DNA of 34,717 nucleotides from UBA7185 sp964606855 (GTDB taxonomy: Bacteria; Bacillota; Peptococcia; Peptococcales; Peptococcaceae). The translations under genes were made by a program, and so were the position numbers. Each line of letters starts with the position of its first letter. The first letter of the stretch is position 1. The notes below the pieces were generated by a model. It worked only from the letters and a program-made list of their open reading frames with translations, searched no databases and had not been told where the DNA came from. Where the stretch lies: positions 1 to 34,717 of the forward strand of contig CAZSHM010000011.1 in NCBI GenBank assembly GCA_964606855.1, written 5' to 3'. Shown one piece after another: positions 1-6,971 of the stretch.

Positions 1-41
1 TTCTTTTTTCTTTTTATTTTTTAAGAAGGAAGGAATCGGCT

Positions 42-983
42 TTGGACTCTATTCTGCTCTCCTGCAATGTCATGCTGCCGCTGTTTCTGCTCATCCTTCT
101 GGGCGCGTTTCTGCGGCGGGTGGGCCTCCTGCCCCGCTCCCTGGGGCGCGGCCTCAACCGGCTGTGTTTCCAGTGCTTTCTGCCGGTGATGCTGTTTCAG
201 AATGTGCGCGCCACCGATTTTCGCCAGGCCTTCGACTGGCCCCTGATCGCCTACGCCGCCGGGACGGTGCTCCTCCTCTTCGCGGCGCTCCTGTGGCTCG
301 TGCCCAAGTTCGTGGACGTGCCGGAACGGCAGAGTGTCGTCATCCAAGGCATTTACCGCAGCAACTATGTGATCCTGGGCATCCCCATCGTCAGCAACAT
401 TTACCGGGGAGAGGATATCACCACCATCACCATGCTGGTTGCCCTCATCGTGCCGCTTTTCAACGTGCTGGCCGTCTATCTCTTCGAGCATTTCAAGGAA
501 GATCGCCGCCACAACGCGCGCAAGATGCTGCGCGCGCTTGTGCACAATCCGCTGATCCTCGCCACGCTCCTGGGGATGCTCTGCACCGTGAGCGGCCTCA
601 CGTTTCCCGCCTTTCTCGACGCCACGCTGGAGGATCTGGCGGGCGTCACCATCCCGCTGGCACTCCTGATTCTGGGCGCCGATCTGGATCTCAATCCGGC
701 AGAAACTCACGTCCGCTATCTGGTCTGCGCTGTGGTGGGCAAACTCTTCCTGGTGCCGCTGCTCTTTCTGCCGCCTGCGATCCTGCTGGGGTTCCGCGGC
801 ACGGCGCTGGCCTCCCTCCTCGCGATGTACGCCTCGCCCGCGGCGGTTTCCGGCTACATCATGGCGCAGAACGAGGGGGCCGACCATACTCTTGCCGGAC
901 AGATTGTGGCCGTCACCTCGGTGCTCTCCTGTTTCACGCTCTTCGTGCTGATCGCGCTGCTGCGGCAGCTGCGGCTCATCTGA
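42..983 (+). CDS. AEC-family (auxin efflux carrier-like) transporter
   Basis: A 313-residue, very hydrophobic protein with about ten predicted membrane segments arranged as two halves around a charged cytoplasmic loop (near residues 145-165, FEHFKEDRRHNARK). The RSNYVILGIP stretch and the late GYIMAQNEG region fit the AEC/PIN-like permease family, whose members export or import small organic acids such as malate. The substrate cannot be read from sequence. Translation starts at TTG, eight bases after a purine-rich AAGAAGGAAGG site; no ATG gives a better start. It faces the phosphoribosyltransferase gene across a shared terminator. Family is secure; the transported compound is unknown. Confidence 0.85.
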   Translation: MDSILLSCNVMLPLFLLILLGAFLRRVGLLPRSLGRGLNRLCFQCFLPVMLFQNVRATDFRQAFDWPLIAYAAGTVLLLFAALLWLVPKFVDVPERQSVVIQGIYRSNYVILGIPIVSNIYRGEDITTITMLVALIVPLFNVLAVYLFEHFKEDRRHNARKMLRALVHNPLILATLLGMLCTVSGLTFPAFLDATLEDLAGVTIPLALLILGADLDLNPAETHVRYLVCAVVGKLFLVPLLFLPPAILLGFRGTALASLLAMYASPAAVSGYIMAQNEGADHTLAGQIVAVTSVLSCFTLFVLIALLRQLRLI

Positions 984-1020
984 GCGCGCCCGTCCGCATC
1001 TCCGCCTGGAGGAGGCGCGC

Positions 1021-1056
1021 AAAAAATCCCCGCGGCCGATCTCCGCGGGGATTTTG
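1021..1056. terminator. Bidirectional rho-independent terminator
   Basis: Perfect 13-bp stem (AAAATCCCCGCGG at 1023-1035 with its complement at 1043-1055), 7-base loop, A-tract on the left and T-tract on the right. It lies between two convergent genes and can end both transcripts. Confidence 0.88.
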
Positions 1057-1087
1057 CTGTTTTGCTTTTCGGGCACGCCAACCGGGC

Positions 1088-1693
1088 TCAGGCTTCTTTC
1101 TGCAGCACGGGGACCTCGATCTCCTCGGCCTCCTCGTCCGGCTGATACACCTTGGCGATGGCGATACAGATGATGGTTCTGTATCCCGCCTCCTTGAGGA
1201 TGTCGTGGCCGGCCTTCAGGGAGGCACCGTTGGTGGTGACATCGTCAAAGAGGATCGCGATGGACTCGTCGGTGATCTCGCAGCAGCGGGACTTCTCGAT
1301 CGTGGCCATATGGCCGGAAACCTTCTCCTCGTTGTCCACCGTTCTGGTGCGCACCAGGCACTTGGCGGCGTCAAAGAAGGACGGGTAGGAACGGCAGAGA
1401 TCCTCCACCAGAGGATAGAGCCCGGAACGGAAGTTGTCGATCGTGCAGGACGGGAACGCATAGAGATGCACGTCCTCCCCCTCCAGTTCCCTGGTCAGGC
1501 GCTGCCAGTACGGATCGTTGTAAAGATACCCGCGGACATAATCCAGCGAGTCGCTGATGTTCTGACGGAAATTCAGCAGGCGTATGCATTTATGATTGTA
1601 AAATTCCTGCGTGTAACGATCCACCGGGTAATAGTCGCAAAGATAGAGCAGCTCAAAATTGCCGTCGGGGTAATAGTAACGATGCATTTTCAT
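1088..1693 (-). CDS. Phosphoribosyltransferase-domain protein
   Basis: A 201-residue protein. Residues 148-158 (LFDDVTTNGAS) match the PRPP-binding loop of type I phosphoribosyltransferases (hydrophobics, two acids, T-T-x-G), followed by an amphipathic helix (LKAGHDILKEAG) as in ComF-like proteins. The N-terminal half (Tyr-rich, residues 1-110) is not one I recognise, and the tail is acidic. The start is the ATG seven bases after GGAGG; a longer in-frame reading would add 34 unlikely residues. It stands alone, with its own promoter about 180 bases upstream, so neighbours give no clue. It could be a nucleotide-salvage enzyme, or a ComF-like or regulatory protein; no substrate is assigned. Confidence 0.7.
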   Translation of the reverse strand: MKMHRYYYPDGNFELLYLCDYYPVDRYTQEFYNHKCIRLLNFRQNISDSLDYVRGYLYNDPYWQRLTRELEGEDVHLYAFPSCTIDNFRSGLYPLVEDLCRSYPSFFDAAKCLVRTRTVDNEEKVSGHMATIEKSRCCEITDESIAILFDDVTTNGASLKAGHDILKEAGYRTIICIAIAKVYQPDEEAEEIEVPVLQKEA

Positions 1694-2046
1694 AAAAATT
1701 CCTCCAGTCCTGTAACGTGCGCGCGTTCCGGTTGCGGCCCGAACACGCCGGCGGGATTCTGCTATAGGAAAGATATTGCCGTCGCACAATATCAAATCAA
1801 AATGTCACACAAATTCTGCAAAAATGACATGGCTTGACGCAAAAAAACGCAGATCCCTCTTCTGCAGACAGTTACAGTTTACCCTTTTTCCCTGAAAAAG
1901 TAAAGAATAACCCCCCCTTCTGAGGCGGGAAAACGGCCCTCCAGACTTGAAAGTTTTTTATATCTGCTATTTCTCTCTTCCGCGCGGGGGAAAGCGGCCT
2001 CCTTCCGGCCCGGGCCCGGCGGATTCTCCCCGTCGGCGCCCCGGAA
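1694..2046. other. AT-rich gap before the phosphoribosyltransferase gene
   Basis: No credible gene. The part at about 1740-1980 is clearly richer in A and T than its surroundings. It holds a minus-strand promoter (1876-1904) and a leader of about 175 bases. That leader contains a weak attenuator-like element: GCAGA, seven bases, TCTGC, then seven T, read on the minus strand near 1842-1865. Minus-strand transcription from the acetyltransferase gene enters from the right, and I see no convincing terminator for it. Confidence 0.5.
1876..1904 (-). promoter_or_regulatory. Predicted sigma-A promoter for the phosphoribosyltransferase gene
   Basis: On the minus strand, -35 TTTACT and -10 TAAACT are separated by 17 bases. 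A second, weaker candidate (TTGTGC, 17 bases, TATAGC) lies nearer the gene, near 1760-1790. Confidence 0.5.
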
Positions 2047-2649
2047 TCACTCCAGAATTCGCATGGGAATCAGCTTTGCGAGCGGCCTGGGAAGCCACTG
2101 GCGGATGAGCGCCTGATACTCCGCGTCGCTGACGCTGCCGCCGGTGCCCAGGAGTTCGTAGACAACGCCGCCCTCCTGCATGCGCTTGTGCATCTCCTCC
2201 AAGCCGCAGCGCTGATAAAATTGCTTGCGCCGAACCCGTTCCCCGTAATTCTTCGCCGCCGGATCCAACTGCTCGATGGCCAGAAAAACGCGTTTGCCCG
2301 CATAGATCCGGAGCAGCTCCCGCAGCGCCGCCGTTCCGACGCCCTGGCCGCGTGCGCCGGCATCTATGGCGAGAAAGAAGACGTAGGCGAGATCGCGGTC
2401 CGTCAGGGCATAGAAGAACCCGCAGAGCTCCCCGCGCGCCTCAATGCGCCACCAGTCCACGTTCTCCTTGGCGCGCAGGCGCAGCAGAAAGAAGGGCGGC
2501 CGCTCCTCCGGCGGGAAGGCGTCGCGGTACAGACGGCGTATCCAGCGCCGCTCGCCGCGGCTCCCGTCCACCCGCCGCAGCTGCACATCCGTGCGCGCCG
2601 CCCGGCTTTCCTCCGCCGGCCCGGCATCGATCCTCTGTTCCTCATGCAT
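2047..2649 (-). CDS. GNAT-family N-acetyltransferase
   Basis: A 200-residue protein with the GNAT acetyl-CoA fold. The beta-4/motif A stretch AYVFFLAIDAGARGQGVGTAALRELL (written here as ...DAGARGQGVGTAAL...) carries the R/Q-x-x-G-x-G/A pyrophosphate loop, preceded by a strand with FFYALTDRD. The substrate is unknown. The start is the ATG at 2649, which overlaps the stop of rqcH by eight bases, with GAGAGGAG upstream. The two genes are therefore translationally coupled and co-transcribed. A longer reading into rqcH gives an Arg/Ser-rich shadow sequence and is rejected. The C-terminal region has the PLAKLIPMRILE end seen here only. It may acetylate a small molecule or a protein N-terminus. Confidence 0.8.
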   Translation of the reverse strand: MHEEQRIDAGPAEESRAARTDVQLRRVDGSRGERRWIRRLYRDAFPPEERPPFFLLRLRAKENVDWWRIEARGELCGFFYALTDRDLAYVFFLAIDAGARGQGVGTAALRELLRIYAGKRVFLAIEQLDPAAKNYGERVRRKQFYQRCGLEEMHKRMQEGGVVYELLGTGGSVSDAEYQALIRQWLPRPLAKLIPMRILE

Positions 2650-4483
2650 GTCTGTCCGCTCCTCTCTCCGCCACGCGGTCCCCGCCGTCCGGGAACAGGC
2701 CGCCCCGCTCCAGGATCTCCTGGATGGCCGTCTCGTCCGGCGTGATATAGATGGTCTTCTGGTTCTCGTAGATGACGCGCCCCGGCTTGGCGCCGCCGGG
2801 CTTGCGCACATTGCGTTTGAGCGTATAATCCACCGGTACCAGCGCCGAATGCCGGCTCTTGCTGAAATAGGCGGCCAGATGCGCCGCAAACTCCAGCGCC
2901 TCCCCGGGAAGCTCCCGCTGCGCCTGGTGGTTGCGCAGGATCACGTGGGCGCCGGGGACGTCCTTGGCGTGAAACCAGACATCGTTGCCGCGCGCCAGGC
3001 GCATGGTCACATAATCGTTCTGAATGTTGTTCTTGCCCACCACAACCTCGATCTCCCCGTAGTGGAGCACGAGCGGCTGCAGCGCCGGCTCCCGCTCCTT
3101 CGCGGGCTTGTTCCGCCTCTGCTTTTTCCCCGCGCGCGCCCGCACATATCTGCCCGATTCCAGCTCCAGCCGGATCTCCTGCAAATCCTCCAGCGTCTGC
3201 GCGTTCTGCAGGCTCTCCCGGACACTCTCCAGATACTTCAGCTCGTCCCGCGTGTGCGCCGCCTGCACGGCGGCCTGCTGCGCGCCCGATTTGGCCTTGG
3301 CGTACTTTTTAAAGTAGCGCTGCGCGTTCTCGTTGGGCGTCAGATTCTCCTGCATCGGGATCGCGACGACCGGCTGCGCCGGATCATAGTAGTCGACCAC
3401 CCGGGCCTCCCTGCCCTGGCGCAGCTGATACAGGTTGGCCGTCAGGAGTTCGCCCCAGATCTTCAGCTGACCGGCGTTCTCGCCCTCCTGCACCTTCTCC
3501 AACTGCAGGTTCAGCTTTTTCTCACAGCGCTCGATCTCCCGGTCCACGATGCGCGCCAGATCCCCGCTGCGCTGCCGGAAGAGATTTTCCTGTTCCCTGC
3601 GGCCGATGAAGCGCTCCACCAGGGCGCTCATCGAGGGATAGGTCACCTGCGGAAAGCTGTGCAACTGCTCCAGCGGGAAAGGCGCAAAGGCCAGCGCGCG
3701 CTTGCCGTCCTCCACCAGCGTGGGCCGGTAGGCGTGCCGTTCCGTCAGATCCCGCAGCCAGAGGATCTGCTGCCAGATGCGGTCGTACTCGTACTGTCCC
3801 AGAAAGTCCGTCCGCGCCTCCGGATCCAGCCCGCTGCGGCAGACAAGCTCCGTCGCCGTCTGCGGCCCCAGGCCCGCGATATGCTCCAGCAGGATTTTCT
3901 TCACGCTCATGCTCGCGGGTGCCTGCAGGAAGAAACCGATCAGCTCCTCCTCGGAAAGTTCCGGAAGCGCGCGCTTCCCCTGCGGCGGCGGCGCGACGTA
4001 GGCGACGCCCGGCAGCACCTGGCGGTAGCGGTCTACATCCGCGCCCAGGTGGCGGGCGGCATCCAGAATCAGGCCGCTTCGCGGATCGATCAGGATCAGA
4101 TTGCTGTGCTTGCCCATCAACTCGCCGATCAGGATGCGCTCGGCCGGCTCCCCAAGCTCGTCGAAGCCCTCGCAGACGATCTCCACGGCGCGCTCCCAGC
4201 CCATCTGGCGCACGGCCGCGATTCTGCTGCCCTCCAGGTGCTTGCGCAGCACCATGCAGAAGAGCGGCGGCTGGCTGGGATTGGCGCGGGCCGTCTCGGT
4301 GATGCAAATGCGGGCCGTCTGCGCGTTGCAGGAGAGCAGCAGGCGGTCGGTGTGCCCGAACCGGCGGACGGAGAGGACGATCGTGCTGGCGTCGGGCTGC
4401 TGAATCCTGTCGATGCGGCCGCCGGAGAGCGCCTGCTGCAGCTCTTCGGCGAGGGCGCGGATGGCGATTCCGTCTAAGGACAT
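2642..4483 (-). CDS. rqcH: Ribosome quality-control protein RqcH (NFACT / fibronectin-binding family)
   Basis: A 613-residue NFACT protein: NFACT-N (about 1-170, including the GKHSNLILID motif and DAARHLG), helix-hairpin-helix and coiled-coil middle (about 170-440, with LEQYEY/KKLNLQLEKV heptads), then the NFACT-R RNA-binding domain (about 450-570, with VGKNNIQNDYVTMRLA and DVWFHAKDVPGAHVIL). In Bacillota RqcH binds obstructed 50S subunits holding peptidyl-tRNA and recruits tRNA-Ala to add C-terminal alanine tails that mark the nascent chain for ClpXP. The older name, fibronectin-binding protein, describes a surface role not visible here. The start has AGGAGG upstream. The length is usual for the family. 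It is followed in an overlapping operon by the acetyltransferase. Confidence 0.93.
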   Translation of the reverse strand: MSLDGIAIRALAEELQQALSGGRIDRIQQPDASTIVLSVRRFGHTDRLLLSCNAQTARICITETARANPSQPPLFCMVLRKHLEGSRIAAVRQMGWERAVEIVCEGFDELGEPAERILIGELMGKHSNLILIDPRSGLILDAARHLGADVDRYRQVLPGVAYVAPPPQGKRALPELSEEELIGFFLQAPASMSVKKILLEHIAGLGPQTATELVCRSGLDPEARTDFLGQYEYDRIWQQILWLRDLTERHAYRPTLVEDGKRALAFAPFPLEQLHSFPQVTYPSMSALVERFIGRREQENLFRQRSGDLARIVDREIERCEKKLNLQLEKVQEGENAGQLKIWGELLTANLYQLRQGREARVVDYYDPAQPVVAIPMQENLTPNENAQRYFKKYAKAKSGAQQAAVQAAHTRDELKYLESVRESLQNAQTLEDLQEIRLELESGRYVRARAGKKQRRNKPAKEREPALQPLVLHYGEIEVVVGKNNIQNDYVTMRLARGNDVWFHAKDVPGAHVILRNHQAQRELPGEALEFAAHLAAYFSKSRHSALVPVDYTLKRNVRKPGGAKPGRVIYENQKTIYITPDETAIQEILERGGLFPDGGDRVAERGADRHA

Positions 4484-4499
4484 AAACGTGCCTCCTCAA

Positions 4500-4515
4500 A
4501 TTTGTGTACACAAAT
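4500..4515. promoter_or_regulatory. 16-bp perfect palindrome upstream of rqcH
   Basis: ATTTGTGTACACAAAT reads the same on both strands. It lies just upstream of the rqcH ribosome-binding site, downstream of the predicted rqcH transcription start. It has the form of a dimeric repressor operator; the protein is unknown. Confidence 0.5.
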
Positions 4516-4540
4516 GGGTTGCCTTCGCGGAATTATTTGC

Positions 4541-4569
4541 TAGAATAATCCCGGTAAAAGTGCTATAAT
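4541..4569 (+). promoter_or_regulatory. Predicted extended -10 promoter for relQ-recO
   Basis: TGC directly precedes a consensus TATAAT at 4564-4569. The -35 region is poor (TAGAAT at 17 bases, or TTGCTA at 21), as tolerated with an extended -10. Confidence 0.6.
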
Positions 4570-4630
4570 AGTCCTACTGGCAAAAATATGCCACACAATT
4601 CGCGGCTTTTTCAAAAAATGGCGCGGATTT

Positions 4631-4659
4631 ATTATAGCAACAAACCGCGAAAAAAGAAA
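4631..4659 (-). promoter_or_regulatory. Predicted extended -10 promoter for rqcH
   Basis: On the minus strand TTTCTT, 17 bases, TATAAT preceded by TGC. Its transcript would cross the relQ promoter, so the two start sites overlap by roughly 50 bases in opposite directions. Confidence 0.6.
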
Positions 4660-4900
4660 GATGCTTTTCGCTTTGCCGCGGAGAGCAGGAAGGAATCGCG
4701 CGCGCTTTGCACGAACTAAACACTAGAAAGGCGACGCAGGTGCGCTGCGCGCCGTCCGAGTCAAGAAAACAAACGCGTCAACATAAATGAAACCGCGCTC
4801 CTGCCGCAGGGCGGCGGACGAGCGCAAAATTCTGCAAATCTGCGCGAAAGGACAGCGACAGAACGAATCGCACAGCGATTCCGTTAAAGGAGTGGTACCG

Positions 4901-5986
4901 ATGTCCGTAGTGATTGACAACAGCAACGGCAGCTTTCTCAGCGAAGTGGATTCGCTGCGGGAACTGATTGGCGTGGAGGAAACCCGGGAACTGAACGAGT
5001 GGCGCTACCTGTTTGTGGTGCACAAATTCGGTCTGGACGAGATCGTCACGAAACTGAACATCCTCAACGAGGAGTATGATTATCTGCGCGACTCCAACCC
5101 CATCGAACACATCGAGACGCGCATCAAAAACCCCAAGAAAACCATCGAAAAACTGATCCGCCAGGGCTATCCCGTCTCACCGGAGAGCGCGTGGAAGAAC
5201 CTCCACGACATCGGCGGGATTCGTGTCATCTGCTCCTTTGTGGACGACGTCTACGAAATCTACAGCAAGCTGGCCAACCAGACGGACCTCGTCATCAAAG
5301 AGGTCAAGGACTACATCAAAAACCCCAAGGGCAACGGCTACCGCAGCCTGCATCTGCTGGTGGAAGTGCCCGTATACCTCACGGATAAAACAGAGCGCGT
5401 CACGATCGAGGTGCAGATCCGCACCATCGCCATGGATTTCTGGGCCAGCCTCGAGCACAAGCTCTACTACAAAAAGGGACGCGTGGTGCCCAAGGACGTG
5501 ATGTTCGGCCTGAACCAGTGCGCCGACCTGGCGGCGCTCTTGGATGAGAAGATGCAGGATATCCGCAACAAGATGCGCCCCTATCTCAGCGAGGAGGAGC
5601 GCGCGGAGCAGGCGGCGATGCTGGAAGCCGCGAAAGAGACCGACCTCGAGACCGCGCGGACGAATCCGAAAACGGGCGCGGACGAACCTGCGGCGGGCGC
5701 GNNNNNNNNNNNNNNNNNNNNNNNNNNNNNNNNNNNNNNNNNNNNNNNNNNNNNNNNNNNNNNNNNNNNNNNNNNNNNNNNNNNNNNNNNNNNNNNNNNN
5801 NCGGGCGCGGACGAACCTGCGGCGGGCGCGAAGGAACCTGCGGCAGGCGCGGAGGAACCTGCGGCAGGCGCGGAGGACGCGCCGGAGGAACACGAGCAGG
5901 CGAAGGGCGCCGCGCCCGCCGCGTCGCTCGCGGGGGCGGCAGCGGCGGCGGCCGGATCCGCGAGCGCGGGGGCGGATCCGGCGTGA
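4901..5986 (+). CDS. relQ: RelQ-type small alarmone synthetase with a repetitive Ala/Glu/Pro tail, interrupted by an assembly gap
   Basis: Residues 1-235 form a RelA/SpoT synthetase domain without the HD hydrolase, TGS or ACT domains, as in RelQ/YjbM. Visible motifs are the basic R74-IKNPKK pyrophosphate-binding stretch, LHDIGGIRV (D103), GNGYRSLH and the catalytic-site E170-VQIRT. It transfers pyrophosphate from ATP to GTP or GDP to make (p)ppGpp. The start is the ATG at 4901, eight bases after AAAGGAG; an upstream in-frame ATG at 4787 lacks a site and is rejected. Usual RelQ proteins end near residue 215-250. This one continues with 7-residue repeats (GADEPAA, GAKEPAA, GAEEPAA) and an Ala-rich end. 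The 100 N at 5702-5801 fall inside the repeats, so true length is unknown. It is followed 52 bases later by recO. Confidence 0.9.
   Translation: MSVVIDNSNGSFLSEVDSLRELIGVEETRELNEWRYLFVVHKFGLDEIVTKLNILNEEYDYLRDSNPIEHIETRIKNPKKTIEKLIRQGYPVSPESAWKNLHDIGGIRVICSFVDDVYEIYSKLANQTDLVIKEVKDYIKNPKGNGYRSLHLLVEVPVYLTDKTERVTIEVQIRTIAMDFWASLEHKLYYKKGRVVPKDVMFGLNQCADLAALLDEKMQDIRNKMRPYLSEEERAEQAAMLEAAKETDLETARTNPKTGADEPAAGAXXXXXXXXXXXXXXXXXXXXXXXXXXXXXXXXXXGADEPAAGAKEPAAGAEEPAAGAEDAPEEHEQAKGAAPAASLAGAAAAAAGSASAGADPA
5673..5872 (+). repeat. 21-bp tandem repeat encoding (A/E/D)EPAAGA, broken by a scaffold gap
   Basis: Units of 21 bases encode seven residues ending in EPAA. Two 29-base blocks, 5673-5701 and 5802-5830, are identical and sit exactly at the two edges of the gap. 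Two further, slightly diverged units follow to about 5872. The number of units cannot be read from this assembly. Confidence 0.85.
5702..5801. other. Assembly gap (100 N)
   Basis: Exactly 100 unknown bases, the usual placeholder for a gap of unknown size. Identical sequence on both sides suggests either unresolved tandem repeats or two overlapping contig ends. Confidence 0.97.
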
Positions 5987-6038
5987 CGCGCCCGCCGCGG
6001 CGGCAGGGGCGGTCTGCAGGGAAGGATCGGAGCGGAAC

Positions 6039-6779
6039 GTGGAACAGGATGTGAAATTGCGCTGCATCGTGCTGCGCAGCCGAGATTACAAAGAGGCGGA
6101 TCAGCTCTTGACCCTCTACAGCTTAGAGCAGGGCAAGCTGACCGCGCTGGCCAAAGGCGTCAAAAAGACCGAGAGCCGCCTGCGCAGCGGTCTGCTGCTC
6201 TTCAGCTACACCGAGGTGGTGCTGACGCAGGGCAGGGCCTTCCCCATCGTCACCGGGGCCTCCGCCGTGTCCGCCTTTGCCGCGCTGCGGGAGGATTTTG
6301 CGCGCATGAGCTATGCCGGCTACTGCGCGGAGCTTCTGGACCAGGTCATCGCGGAAGGGCAGCCGGACCCGGATCTCTTCCGCCTGGTCCTGGAGACATT
6401 CCATCTCCTGGAACACATGGACCCCTGGCTCGCGGCGCGGCAGTTGGAAGTGCGTCTCTTGCGCCAGCAGGGATACGGTTTGGATCTGTGGAACTGCCTG
6501 CACTGCGGCGCGCCCCTGACTGCAAGTCTCCAGCGCGGCGTCGAGGGAGGGTTTCTCTGCGATACCTGCGGCCGCGCCGAACCTGGGGACTGCTTTCTCT
6601 CCCGGGAAGGGCTGACGGCTCTGCGGGCGCTGGAGGCTCTCCCGCTGCACAGGCTGGGGCTGATCCGTGTCAGCCGCGCAGGGCGCAAGTCCCTGGAGGC
6701 CTATCTGGAGTTTCAGCTGCGGCAGCTGCTGACACGGCCCCTAAAGAGCCGGGATTTTCTGCGTCAGCTGGAGCTCTGA
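6039..6779 (+). CDS. recO: DNA repair protein RecO
   Basis: A 246-residue protein of the RecO family, which loads RecA onto SSB-coated DNA together with RecR and RecF and anneals single strands. The N-terminal OB fold (1-80) shows the family opening VLRSRDYKEADQLLTLYS and KGVKK. The C-terminal part carries a zinc-binding four-cysteine site, C153-LHC156 and C174-DTC177. The start is GTG at 6039, six bases after GGAG. Length is normal. It is 52 bases downstream of relQ and probably shares its transcript; a strong terminator follows. Confidence 0.93.
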   Translation: MEQDVKLRCIVLRSRDYKEADQLLTLYSLEQGKLTALAKGVKKTESRLRSGLLLFSYTEVVLTQGRAFPIVTGASAVSAFAALREDFARMSYAGYCAELLDQVIAEGQPDPDLFRLVLETFHLLEHMDPWLAARQLEVRLLRQQGYGLDLWNCLHCGAPLTASLQRGVEGGFLCDTCGRAEPGDCFLSREGLTALRALEALPLHRLGLIRVSRAGRKSLEAYLEFQLRQLLTRPLKSRDFLRQLEL

Positions 6780-6836
6780 CCCCTCGGGACGCCCTCCTCC
6801 CGCACCGCCCTGCCCGTCCCGACAGCAGCGGGCCTT

Positions 6837-6894
6837 AAAAAACGCCTTCGCAAGCCGGCCGGAGTTTCCGGCTCCCGTGCGAGGGCGTTTTTTT
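6837..6894. terminator. Bidirectional terminator between recO and the sirtuin gene
   Basis: A 16-bp stem (AAAAAACGCCTTCGCA at 6837-6852 against 6878-6893, one G-T pair) encloses a second 6-bp stem (AGCCGG/CCGGCT). T-tract on the right and A-tract on the left serve the convergent genes. Confidence 0.88.
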
Positions 6895-6971
6895 CGATGC
6901 GTATTTTCAATCTCTTTTTTATCTTTTTTTGGAGGAGCGCAAAGACGCAGGCCCTGCCCCGCACATACGGT

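Larger units (their letters stand above)
4484..4900. other. Divergent intergenic region between rqcH and relQ
   Basis: No gene in this 417-base stretch. It holds two face-to-face promoters (plus strand at 4564, minus strand at 4636), a 16-base perfect palindrome at 4500-4515, a 6-bp inverted repeat ATTATT/AATAAT at 4532-4549, and a relQ leader of about 325 bases. The AT-rich centre contrasts with the surrounding coding DNA. Confidence 0.6.

Noticed and set aside
2650..2889. An N-terminal extension of the acetyltransferase into rqcH
   Set aside because: The added residues are an Arg/Ser-rich shadow of rqcH; the ATG at 2649 has its own ribosome-binding site and the usual overlap with the rqcH stop.
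2444..4477. A 677-codon open frame on the plus strand opposite rqcH
   Set aside because: It is the mirror of a GC-rich coding region. Its His/Leu/Arg-rich product has no family features, while the minus strand encodes a complete NFACT protein.
2642..4483. Calling this protein a fibronectin-binding adhesin
   Set aside because: There is no signal peptide or wall anchor; the NFACT-N and NFACT-R domains point to the ribosome quality-control role.
4787..4900. An earlier in-frame ATG that would lengthen RelQ by 38 residues
   Set aside because: No ribosome-binding site, an Arg/Cys-rich sequence foreign to the family, and a very good AAAGGAG site before the ATG at 4901.
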